Positions 45,887-57,742 of a DNA stretch of 64,000 bases are shown in pieces (position 1 is the stretch's first letter; each line of letters begins with the position of its first letter). The notes beneath the pieces are model-generated. The model was not told the origin of the DNA, did not search any database, and saw only the letters and a program-made list of their open reading frames with translations. The position numbers and the translations under genes were made by a program. Source of the DNA: Drosophila miranda (lineage: Eukaryota; Arthropoda; Insecta; Diptera; Drosophilidae). The stretch spans positions 2,278,001-2,342,000 of the forward strand of contig NC_046673.1 of assembly GCF_003369915.1 (NCBI RefSeq). The letters run 5' to 3'.

Positions 45887-46351
45887 TGATATATTCTGGA
45901 TTATAGAACACGTGTATACATACATATGCACATAGTACATACATATATACAGAAAATACGCATGCGAGTCGAAAAGTAGACCATTTTGATGTCTAACGAA
46001 CCGATTGCATTCGGTTGTGTAGAAAAGCGCAGGTTCTACGGGTGGGATCCGCCAGCAGCATAGGAAGCGTTGCCCTGAGGAGTACTTAACTCTGCTCTAA
46101 AAACGTTCCAAGTGGCCCACACCACAGCCCCTGATCGAAGTTAACGACGTCGTCTGTATCAAGGTCGAAAGTTTGCAGTTTTACACGCTACTCGTAGTTT
46201 ACCACAACGCTCTCTAACTTTTTACACTAAAACATCGAACAATGAAACCGTAAAATAAAATCTAACAGCGGAGAAATCTTACTCGTAAATGTGGAGTCAG
46301 AGTTGCCGCCGTCAGAGACGGCAGCGCCCAACATTTTGGTGACCCCGACGT
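45887..46351 (+). mobile_element. Probable BEL/Pao LTR remnant with primer binding site
   Basis: A possible LTR from TGTGATATATTCTGG (45887) to CGCCCAACA (46333). It is followed directly by TTTTGGTGACCCCGACGT (46334-46351), which resembles the primer-binding region of BEL/Pao-family retrotransposons. No internal coding region follows, so it would be a decayed end. The start is a guess based on TG...CA ends. Confidence 0.45.
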
Positions 46352-47664
46352 CATCTTTTTTCCTTATGAACCTTTTTCGTAGTGTGAGTCCCAATGCATA
46401 TTTTGTATGATCTAATTTAGGTGTCCATTCAGAAGAGATGCGACTGCAGCTGCCAAGGCAGCGCCCTGTGGCCTCATCTTAAATATTAAGATCGCAAAAT
46501 CGCATTTGATGGCACTTCCCTTAAATAAAAACTCTTACTCCGAATGCTTCACAAATATTTGGAAAATGCCCACAAATTTATTCATATTTCGTTTCGTTTG
46601 ATTTCATTTTATGATTTTTCTTTCCTTTTTTCTCCTCTCATGCTCTTGTGGATCTTTCACCTCTGCAGGGCCCCAGGATCAGTGGTAGCACAAGCATATA
46701 TATGTACGGATATAGTGGATATGTGTGCTACCCATCTCATCAGCTGGCATTCCCAGGTGGGGAGGGCCCGGGAGACGAGTTGTGTTGTGTGTGGTGGATT
46801 TGGGAAGTGATCCACGTCTGTGGAACATGGCATGTGGCATGGTTTATGGTTTATGCGGGGGGAGCGGACGCGGACGGGAACAGGAACGGGTAATGACAGA
46901 GGATAGTGGAGAGGAGTATCGTGTGATTTTGCTTAGCATGGGCGTGGCATAAAATTTGCTTTTAAAAATATCATTACACATCACGTCAATTACAATTTTT
47001 TTTTGTTTCTTTTGTTTTACGTTTTTTTTTAGTTTTGGTTTTAAGACATATTTTTGCTTGGTTTTTTGTTTTGTTTCGTTTTGTTTTTTTTAGCGTATAT
47101 AAATAAATGCATACACATATATACGTTAATACATAGACGGTATATATATGTACGTGTACAAATAATGCAATAGACACACATCTATACAAATTATACTATA
47201 TAATGGTTAATTGTTTATTCCTCTTCATCTTCTGACGTCTCTTCTCCTCCTCTCTCTGTTTTTGGCAACAGATTTCATCTCGTTTTCCATTTCTTCCATT
47301 TTTTGAGCCTTTTCCTTTGCTTTGTTTCCGCTTCTTGTCTCTCGTTTTTTTGTTTTTGTTTTTGTTTTGTTTTTTGTTTAAGTTTGAGGTCCGTTCAGAC
47401 ACAAGATACAATACACACGTATATATAATTACATATTTAAGTTTTTCGTTTTATATAAAAAAATTAATGCTCAATTACAAGAAATAACACTTAGGCTTAT
47501 GTTGTCTACAATTTTTGTTTTCTTCGCCCCATCCATCGTGATGCTTGCACCCCTCCTGCCCATCGTGCAGCGCATCGATAGTTAAAATATATGTATGCAT
47601 TGTTGTATAATTTGTTGTTTCGCTAATTTTGGAACATTACACACCCACACACAATTACTTAGCC

Positions 47665-47695
<31 letters not shown>

Positions 47696-49441
47696 TATGG
47701 AGTATGTATTACATATATGTATGTATGTATGTAGGGTTAAATGCCCGGCTAATGCGAATATCGTTTAGACAATCAGTGTAGTAGAGTGGAGAGATTGGAG
47801 TGTGTGTTACAGATTTTTGTTTTTGTTTTGTGGGTTTTTCCTTGTTTTGAGGGTGGGGACGGGGGAGGGTTCCAGTTGTTGGAGATTTCATTAGCTTTAC
47901 GCGGTAATTATCATAATCGGCATTATCATATACATATATGGGTGTACATATATCTAGGGTTACGTCTAATTGGATAACACATACATGCATAGTGGAACAC
48001 ATACATACGCGCAGACACACGCACACGCACACACACACACTGAGATGCACATTTAGTTTAGCTCGTATATTAGATTTTGTCCGGATCTTCGCCATCTGCT
48101 TCTGAGCCTGATCTGAATGGCGGGATTCAGATTCATAGATCCTCTGGCTTTGCTTTTCGTCAACATTCTCACTTCTCCCACTTATAATATTATGTATAAA
48201 TATAATACATACGCACAATACATATGGTGGATATAGTAAATATATAGCTTTAATTGTAGACATATCTAGATATCTAGCGTTATCATTAAATGTTCTGTGT
48301 ATGCACGTACTGTGGAAATTGGTGTTGACTCGATCTTGATCTGGGTCATTTGAACATACAATTTAAGCTACAGTTATAGTTACAGTAAGAGTTACGAGAC
48401 ACAATTACAGTTACAGTTATAGCATACACAAAGATATACAGTAAATTGTATTAATCCTTTTCCCGCAGTTTTTCGTTTTTTTTTGTTTTTTTATTTGTTT
48501 GTTTCTTCATTACTTGATCTCTGTTTTTTGTTTTAAATTGTATTTTATTTTATATTAGTTGTGCGTTGTCGTTGGCGCTGTAGCCCCCTGCCACAGTCCC
48601 ACTAGATCTCTGGGGGGAGGGTGGATGAGGGTGTCTCTCACTCAATGGATTCAACGACAAGGACACACAGAGAAAACACTTTATGCGCGTTTACATATAT
48701 CACGGAAACACAACAAAGCCATTGGATATACAAAATATATATATATAATATACATATATATATTTGTGTGTACACAAATACACACATATAATTACATATG
48801 TATATGTATGCTGATGTACATACAATATAGAAGTTACATGCATATACATATGCATATATGCATATGTATATATATGTAAATAGCACATTTATATATATAT
48901 ATACACATAAACATATATAAATGTATATATATATATAGACATATACGTATGTATGTATGTATGTATACATATATGCAAGTATATAAAAAATAAATATACA
49001 TATACCCTACTTAGCCAAGTGTTCGCTTATTCTCCCCACGTTCCCCAAATACTTTACACATGCAGATACAGCTACAGATGCAAACACAGATACACTCGCA
49101 CACATAGATATACAAAAAAAAACACAGATAATATCATCATCGTATATATGAAGTATGTATATATATAGTATTCATCATTACGCGCCTGCTCTTAGACTCC
49201 AACTACTCCACAAAATGAATCGATCGATCGATGGGCTGCCTTCTATTTTTTTCTTTGTTTCCTATCCTTGCAAGCTATGGCTCTATCTCTTTCATTTCTA
49301 TCCATGTTTCACACACTCACACACACATGGCACACTCCTCACACTCCTCACACACACACACACGCACACACACACACCGCACACAACACGCACGCGAACA
49401 TTGAGTCTATCTAGGATCTGTTGTTGTTGTGGGTCCAATGT
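46352..49441. other. Intergenic and RhoGAPp190 3' UTR
   Basis: AT-rich, with long T runs and many TATG, CA and GA microsatellites (for example 47664-47690 and 48935-48970). No coding exon is supported. The right part is likely RhoGAPp190 3' UTR; a minus-strand AATAAA (TTTATT near 48490) would give about 950 nt. Confidence 0.45.
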
Positions 49442-52400
49442 CTAGACCATTACGAACGCATCCTTGCCGCAGAATAAATAGGGGAACTGGTCGATCATCG
49501 TCTGGACAATGTCCTCGAGGTAGGGCCGCAGCTGCTCGAAGTGGCCCATGTCGGTGAAGTCGATGGGTATCAATGTGGGCCACCAGCAGATGGCCAGGTT
49601 CTTGCTGTCCATGCTGTTCAGCTTGGAGTTGTCGGAGACGCTGCAAGGATTGAGAGATTAACAACTGATGAATAAGGCATGAGGCCAACATTTCTGTAGG
49701 CGAAGCCAATGGTTGCCATCACTTACTGTACAAAGTGCTGGAATATGTATTTGAGTATGGCAAAATTGATGGGGGGCAGCTTCTGGAGCAGCGATTTTAA
49801 AGCTATCAAGCGGCAGCTACGATCCGTTTTCACCTCCACGTTCAACTTGGAGGAGCCCACTCCCACTCCACGAGAGCCTAAAACGAGGCGAAAAGGCGCG
49901 TGAGATTGGGAAAAGATTGGGTCATATGTCCTATGCTCACCAGCAATCTCTTCCAGCTCCTTGATGATGTCCTTACTAAACAAAGGCGGCAGGCGTTTGG
50001 AGAAGAAGTCCTTCAGCGCCGTAGCAACGGCATTGACGGGTATGTCCAGAACATCGATGACGGTGTTGACATCTGAATTAGCATGAAAAAAATGAAAAAT
50101 ACAATAAATACATCACTGACGAAGGTTTGGATACTCCTCCTCTTACCCTCTTCGAAACGCTGGAAGAGCATATCCACATGCGCCCGGCTGCCCGGCACCC
50201 GATAGATGCCCTCCGAGTCGAGTCCCTCCTTCTCGATAAACTCCACGCACTTGTTGAGGAAAATGGGTATCTCGCCCTGTTCGGAGCTGATCATTAGCTT
50301 CCCGAACTGCGCCTCCACGGACTCGGCCAGTCCCTTGGCATTCTGCTTGAGCTTCCGTTTGAGCTTCTTCTCCTGCTCCTTCTCCTTCTCCTGCAGCTTA
50401 CGCAGGCGTGCCGCCTCCTCCTTGATGCGCCTCTTCTCGAGCTTCTCAAAGTCCTTCAGGCATTTGGAATTCATGTTGTACTCGGGCAGATTCTCAGCGC
50501 CAAAGATCCCAGCTGCCGTCAGTTCCGGCACCATGGAATACTAAACGCAAGGCAAAAGAGTCATATAAAGATCTCTGATCGATGGTATGGACTTGAGCTT
50601 ACCTCTGGGGATTTGTCGCTCTTCATGAACTCCGGAACACCAGCCTCTGTTTTCTCTGTGGATGGAAGAGGGTGAGGGGAAGCAAGACAAGATGAGTGGG
50701 GGCATGGCTCAGTGAAGGCGTGAGTCGAAGAGTGGGCAGAGGGTAGAGAGCAGAGGGCAGAGAGAAACAGAAACAGCAGATATCCAATTACAAACCCAAG
50801 CGAAGGAAGTATGAAAGGAGCAAGAGTAGGAGCAGGATCAAAATATAGGAGGAGGACTTGGTGCCACACGAAACACCACAAACGACACAAACACGACACA
50901 TACTTTTCTCACCTGCCCCGACGATGGCCATGCGCTGATAGTGCAGGGGAATCTCCGGCGGACTCACATACGAGCCAAAGGGCGGCACTCTCGGCGTCTG
51001 CACGGGTATGGCCACCTTCTTCTTCTTCTGCTTCTTGGCACTGGCCTTGCTCGCCTTGCTGCTGGCCTTGAAATAGGCATTCTGCTGGCGCACCCGTCGC
51101 TCTGTGGAGCTGGCGCAGCTGTCCGACTCGGTGCAGTCTGTGGATGGTATGGATAATAAGCAGAGAAAATGATTCTGTGGTCAGCCGGGGATGTTGAGTT
51201 GGGTTTCAAGGATATGCAAGGATGCCCTGCCTGGGGGAGAGTAAACAGTGAACAGAGTGTGGAGGGATCGCGGGTGCGGGTGCGGGTGCGGGATCGGGTG
51301 CGGTAGTGGTAGCGGTAGCGAGTGATTTGAGGGTGAGCTGAGATTCGAGTTTTTTTTGGGTAGATGATTGAGATCCCGTGCTTGAGGTGAGGTCCAGATC
51401 CTACCGATCCTACCGATCCTATCGATCCTACCTTCGTTTTCATATATCTGCTCGTACTCGGCCAGTTCCTCGGAGTCCTCGTCCTCTCCATCCAATTGGG
51501 CGTGATCATACCGCTTGCCATCCTTTCCCACAGGCTCGCAGTCGCCCAGATACGAGTCGGCCATGCTTCCACTGCCGGTGCACAGGCCCAGGCCAGTGCC
51601 CGACCCAGAGCCGGAGCCAGAGCCCGACCCGGAGCCGGAGCCCGTGAAGTTCATCTTGGCCACTGCCTCGCTGACCAGCTGGAAGTTCTTCATGTTCAGC
51701 TTGCCCGGCGGCTGTGTGGGCAATGTGAAGGTGGAGGAGCTCATAGCCGGGCAGTTGCGACTAGGCGCCTCGCCTACCTTCAACGTTTGGCTGGGACCCT
51801 TCGGACGGATCTTGTTCAGATTGGAGTCAATGTGCCGCCGGCCCGTGGTGTAGGCGTGTGTGGAGCCACTGAAGTTGTTCCAAATCGAGTTCTTGTTCAT
51901 GTTGCGTCGCCCATCGCTCTTGTCCTCCAGCCATTCTGATTTGGAAAGAGAGTGGGAGATCGGATTAGGCAGGCCTAAGAGAGAGGGGTTCGTTCGGCTC
52001 TTCCCCGCTTCATCGTTCCTCATCAGAGGGAGGAGCAGTCCATCTACAGCTAAATTTGAGGGGTATGGTGATGGTGGTGGTGGTGGTGGTGGTGGTGGTG
52101 GTGGTGATGGGAGGGAGTCTAGCGGAGCAAACTGCGTGCAGGTGCAAGAGCAGGAGTGGGGGGGGGGGGGGGGGATTCAGGCAGCTAGCTGGGGTAAATC
52201 TATGGGATGTGCATGCTGATGCATTCTGGAGAGGAGTGGAGGAGCATTAAGAGATTAACCTGCATCGTGGGTGGCCAATGAATCCTTAGACCCGCTGACG
52301 TCCGCTGCTTATGTGTGTGTGTGTGTGCATACGTTTATGGGAGAAAGAGAAACGAGAACCAGAAGGGAGAAACCAGATCAGTCTCGGTTTGACACAGCGC

Positions 52401-53325
52401 TGCAGATGGATGAAGAAGCTTCCACAAAAACAGAGGGAGAGAGAGAGGGGGAGAGCAAAGAGAGGGCAAAGCAAAAGTAGAACAAGAACGAGAACAGCAA
52501 ACAAACGAAAAACTTTTGTACAATATTCGATTCCGATCGATGTTTGGGGGTCGGGTGGGGTGGAGTGGAGTGGAGTGGTGTCGGGGTTTGTGGGATTATA
52601 GATACATGGTTTATATAGTATGTACATAGATACAGATGTATATATCAGACAGCCCGCGGCCCAAAAAAATCAAGGATCAACTGAAAAGCAACAACCGAAA
52701 AACCCAAATAACAAATAGCTAATAAGAGGAAATGGGAAACTCTAGGGAGAGCATTGATTGCTAAAGGACAAGGAAGGAAGTAAGGAAGGAAGAATGGAGT
52801 TTTTCCACCTGGCCCTTGCGGTGTTTTTTGGCCCAAGCTAACAACACTTCACATAAGAGCATCCTGATAAACAATAATTTTTGGTTTCTCATTTATTAAA
52901 ATTATTACTTCTTTACCTTCTGAGAAAAATACTAGATCGATAAAGGATCGGTTGCACTTTCTGCAATGGAAAAGGACATAGTGAGATTTGTAGGGTATCA
53001 TTCCTACACGGATTCGCGTGTCGCGCGTTTTGGAGCTGGATTCAACTCTCAGGCACTTTAGGGGCAAAGGAATGGTTCCACGATTCGGAGGCGACTCAAA
53101 GGCAACGAAGCTTAACTTTTGTCCAAAAATCGATGTTATACGAAAGATTTTCATCCGCAAGGCCTATGGCTAGCCAGATCTTTCTTGGGGCATCAGGGGA
53201 ATCTCCACTGAGGATGTGGGGCTGGAGGTGGAACGGAATACTGGGAGTTGTTGGTGACATTTTCTTGGTGTTTTTATTGAGTGAAGACAAGATCAATAAC
53301 GAAAAAAGTCTAAAGGATAGAAAAC

Positions 53326-53359
<34 letters not shown>

Positions 53360-56300
53360 AGAGCAAGAGAGAGGGAGGGAGAGAGAGATAGAGAAAAAAA
53401 ACTATAGGTGGAATAGGAATAAATAGGGTGAAATATATTCAAATAGTTAGATTACATGTTATTTCTTCCAAACTTGATTCTGAAGCCGAAACGAATTGAC
53501 TCTTATATGTGCATGTAATGAGCTGATGATCTGGAGGGGCTGGCTCTGGAGGAGTTGTTGGAGGAGGGAATATCTGGAATCCTTATATAGTTTTCGTTTG
53601 TTTTTTTTTTTTTGATTCGAGTATTTTTTGTTTTGTTTGAGCAAATAATTTCGATTTGCAATGGGCAAAAAAATGACAACAACAATGACACACACACAGA
53701 GATAAATCGATAAAAAGTTGGTTAAGATTAATCGTTAATTAATTAATTCATAATTATCATCATTAATCATTATAGATTATAGTATATATTGTATATATAG
53801 TATATATGGAGTATATGGCGCACTTATGTATTTTTGGCGAGAATGAGAAATGGCAATGGAAATGGCAATGGAATGAATGAATGGATGGATATATAATATA
53901 TATGATCTATACATATGTATATGATATATATATATATGATTTATATATACATATATATATATATATATGTATGTATGTAGGTAGGTAGGTAGGTAGAGTT
54001 GGGTTGGTACGAATGCTAGTTATTATTATTATTATTATTATATGTATTTGTATATTGTATTTTGAATTGGTGTTTTATGGCGCACGAATATTCTGAATCG
54101 GTGTTTGCTTGGTTTGAGGTTTTTGGATTGGTTTTTGCTTGAGGTTTGGTTTTGGGTTTCGCTTGGTCAGAGTATTTTATTCTTTTGGGTGGGTGGGTGG
54201 ATGGTTTGGTTTGGTTTGGTTTGGTTTTCAGTGACCGCCAGCATGGAACTTACTTTGGTGCAGGTGCTTGGGCTTTTCGTTGTTTTCGTCGTAGATTTCA
54301 TCTAATGATATATCTCTTTCTTCTGCGGAACATGCGATATAAAACAAAACAATACATGAAGGAGGCATCTGTTATGTTTGGCGCGTTATCTCTTCCTTCT
54401 CTGGCCCTCTGTCTTACCATTTAATGAGTTGAGAGATCGGGTAGGAAGCATTTCGTAATTCTCGCTGCCGGAACCATCGGTGCCCAATGTATTCGACAGC
54501 ATATAGCTCTCGTGGCGGGGAGGTGGGCGCGGCATCTGGTTCACCGAGCTCTCCAGCGTGCCCTCCCCCGAATCTAAAGTAATTGACTCCTCCACATGCA
54601 GATTCTCCACCTCGTACTTGTTGTCCCAGGAGGTCTTCAGGAATGGATTATAGAATGCAACTGCAAAAACAGATCAACATTCAGCATTCGACTTGATCAA
54701 GGACACCGTTTATGGATTGGCAGGGACTGGGGGATTGGGGATGCACTTACATTTAACATACTGATCCGCTGAGAATGTCATGAAGCTCCCCTTGAAACGA
54801 TCGGCCAGGGCATTTCCTTCGGTAATGAGAAACTGACAGATATCGCTGTTGAAGAACGCATTGACTCCTCCGCTCTCCGTCACCGCAATGATTTGCAACG
54901 GAATGTTGGCATTCTGGGCGGCCAAAATGCTGTCAACGTAACCCGTAAATTAGTAAGGGGGAGCGCTTGCAAAGATCCCTATCCGCTTATTTTCTTTACC
55001 TGAGATTGGCCAGGGATGAGCGACGCTTCGCCGAGTAAAAGTAGATGTAGCCGTGGATGAGCTCATCCCGATATTGATTGGTGCCATGGTAGGAGGAGAG
55101 TATGAACTCGACCCGCCGCTTGGCATCCCCAATGAACACATCGACAATGATCGAGTGCTCGCTGGCCTTCACAAGCGTCGATTCGGCGACCAGCGGCTGG
55201 ACAATGTTCTCGATATCGTATTGATCGCCGCAGAAGATGCAGCACAGGATACGGAGATCGGTGTGGTTGGAGGGATACGGATCGTAGCTCTTCATCTCGG
55301 TCAGCTTCAGCGACAGGATGACAATGTTCAGAATATCGTAGACATACTTCTGATGGTTCTGCGTGTGGTCGATGAAGTCGCAGTGCAGCATCTCCGACAG
55401 ACGCATGCCCTCGCTGCGCAGATACTCGACCTCGTTCTCCTTGAGGTCTTGCGGTTGGTACACCAGCACAATGGGAAGATTCTCGAACTTATCCTCCAGC
55501 TCCAAATTACAGAGCAGCGTCCGTTCCAAGTTGTCCTTGAGCGTTTCAAACGACTGCTGATTGGAGTACACACAGATGAGGCCTACAAAAAATAGAGTGG
55601 AGTGGAGGGTCTCCCATGAGAGAAGTGAAATGAGGAGAAGAAGCTGCAGGATCTGGCCTGTCCACTCACCACTCGAATACACATCGATGGCCTTGAAGGC
55701 CTCCATGTCCCCGTTGGCTATGCGATAGTTTAGATAGTACGTCTGATTCTCGTAGATATACTCGCCCTTGCTGCCCGTGCAGATGCGGATGTCGTTGAGC
55801 AGATCGCTGGCCAGGTGCTCCGATCCAACGATCAGCAGATTGAGCGTGCGATCGGTGCCGTTGCCAGTCGTCTTCCAGCCACCACCGCCACCGCCAACTC
55901 CTCCACCGACTCCCCCCGGAGTCTTGTGGTTGCTTGTGGTCGACTTGTCGGAGAGAACCTCCTCAATCAGGCTGTCCACACAGTTGTTGAAAAAGGGGCA
56001 ATGGTCACGAATGGGGCAGTGGATGAAGCGCAGATGCTGGACGAGCATGACACGCCGCTCCTGGTCCAAGCGGTCGAGCATCTTGTAGCGCGAGTCTTCC
56101 TGGATGACATCCGTGATCTGACGCACATCCTCCTGCGTAATAATGTCCACGTTTTTGAACTGCAGAAAGTACTGAGCGTGCTCCAGGAGCAGTTCGACAA
56201 AGTTCTGTTTGCTCTTCTCGATGATCTCGTCCTGATGGATGTCGTAGATCTGCTGGCAGTCGTGCTCGGAAAGGGCCTCGAAGCACTCACGACCCATGAA

Positions 56301-57732
56301 CAGGACGCGCACCTCCGATAGTTGTTTGCCGGGCGTGACAAAGCCGGACTCCTCCAGTAGCATCTTGAACTGCTGCTTCCAGCTGAGGATTGACAGGAAG
56401 AGAATGATGAGTATCGGCACTGTCAAGATTTCTGCTTCGGTAGACTTACCCAATCTTCTTCTTGTCCTGCTGCACGGAATTCAGATAATTGCGGAATACT
56501 GTCTCTGCCTCGGAGGTCTCCAGCACATCGAAGGGGATGCGCGCCTCGTCCTCGGCCTCGTCCATGTCGACCAACTCGGTCCAGGAGGCCTGCGGGCACT
56601 CAAAGAAGTACTGCTCAAACTCGATGTGGTTCTGCAGATAGTTCCGGGCACACTCCCAGGCATCGTCATCGCTGATGTTCAGGGCCCCGGTGTCCGGCAG
56701 CATGTACTCGAGGGCCAAGGCGAACTTGTCGAGATACTGGTGGAGCTTCTTGTTGAGGTGGTCATCGCGCAGCTTTTTCATGTGGCGGCGGAAGAGCTTC
56801 TGGCCGGCCTCGTGCCCGAATATGTTCAAGAACTCGTTCCACTCGCGGTACTGGGAGAGCATCTTTGAGCCCTGCGACCAGAGGATGTGGTAGTCAGTGA
56901 TCTGGTTGCGTATCAGCCGTGTGACGGCCTCCGATCTGGTGTCTAGCAGCTCCTTGCGTGACTTGGCCGACTCCTGGTATGATATGATCTTCACCCGATT
57001 CTTCACCTTGTCGATCATCTGGGCGAGCATGAGGAAGGCCAAATCGATGTTGATGCTCTCGTGGGCTGATGTCTCGATCAACTGCACCGTGCTCTTGTAA
57101 TCCTTCCGCTGGCTGATCTTCTCCGCCTCGCGCACGTACAGCTCGTACGCGTCGTCGTTCTTTGTGGTCACCAGGACAAGCGGCTTCTTGTTCTTCACAA
57201 TGGTGGCGATCACATTCTGAACGAACTCCACCTGCTTCTCCACGCTGCGGTTTGGCACGGGACTGACGTCGAACACCACGACGAAGCCGTCGATGCTCAG
57301 CCGCCCATCGGGCATCACCTTCTGCTCGTACTCCTTCTCGATGCCCAGCTGATTCTTGCATATGTACATGAGCTTCTCCGCCGAGAAGACCTTGGTGGCG
57401 GTGCAGCGCTTCGAATAGGGATCCATTTTTCCCACCTTGAAGGCCTGGAATGTGGAGTCATCCATGAACTCGGTCTGCTCGATGATATTGAAGTTGTACT
57501 CGACGCCCTCGTCCGTGGTCTTGCGCACCTCGCCCCAGTACAGGAAGTGGTCGTTGTTCACGATCCTGCCGCTGAAGTCGCTCTGGCTGAGCACTGATAT
57601 GTGATCGATGAAGTAGTCGTCGGCCATCGGCCGCATAAATCTGTTGCACAGGCATGACTTGCCCACACCCACCTGGCCGCGATCCTTTTCGGTACCGGAT
57701 AGTCCAATGACCGAGATGTTGAACTGACGCAT
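49442..57732 (-). CDS. RhoGAPp190: p190 RhoGAP
   Basis: Thirteen coding exons: 56450-57732, 55670-56382, 55000-55582, 54751-54929, 54418-54660, 54254-54322, 51432-51935, 50913-51137, 50603-50655, 50147-50540, 49941-50072, 49727-49877 and 49442-49640. They total 1575 aa. The N-terminal GTPase domain (GQVGVGKSCLCNRFMR, FDVSPVPNRSVEKQVEFVQN) is followed by FF-type repeats (WNEFLNIFGHEAGQKLFRRH). The middle holds pseudo-GTPase folds (LNLLIVGSEHLASDLL, LRILCCIFCGDQYDIENIVQ). Next come a Ser/Gly-rich linker and a charged coiled coil. The C-terminal RhoGAP domain has its Arg finger at about residue 1398 (GLDSEGIYRVPGSRAHVDML) and ends in FPYLFCGKDAFVMV. The protein turns off Rho, acting in axon stability and epithelial shape. 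An acceptor 10 nt before the ATG shows a 5' UTR intron. Confidence 0.93.
52849..53260 (-). pseudogene. Candidate small gene or retrocopy nested in RhoGAPp190 intron
   Basis: Two overlapping minus-strand frames with coding-like composition. The first (53096-53260, 54 aa) starts MSPTTPSIPFHLQPH and includes SPDAPRKIWLAIGLADENLS. The second (ATG at 53152-53154, 101 aa) includes VGMIPYKSHYVLFHCRKCNR, a CxxC pair, and ends in VYQDALM at 52849. The composition is much less repetitive than the surrounding intron. No family was recognised. It could be one protein with a frameshift, a decayed retrocopy, or chance. Confidence 0.3.
53329..53395. repeat. (GA)n microsatellite
   Basis: A GA run of about 13 uninterrupted units (53329-53356), followed by imperfect repeats. 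Confidence 0.9.
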
Positions 57733-57742
57733 CTTGAAGCAC

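Larger units (their letters stand above)
51936..54253. other. Large intron of RhoGAPp190 with simple repeats and a possible nested frame
   Basis: 2.3 kb between exons 6 and 7. It holds a GGT run (about 52070-52108), a pure G run of about 16 (52158-52175), GA runs (53329-53395) and TATA-rich microsatellites (53880-54060). It also holds a candidate frameshifted small gene (52849-53260, minus). Confidence 0.6.

Noticed and set aside
45873..45894. Palindrome around TATCACAGCTGTGATA as a possible operator or recombination site
   Set aside because: It lies at the possible LTR edge beside small TTTGACTGCG repeats; a lone palindrome of this size in AT-rich DNA is not enough evidence.
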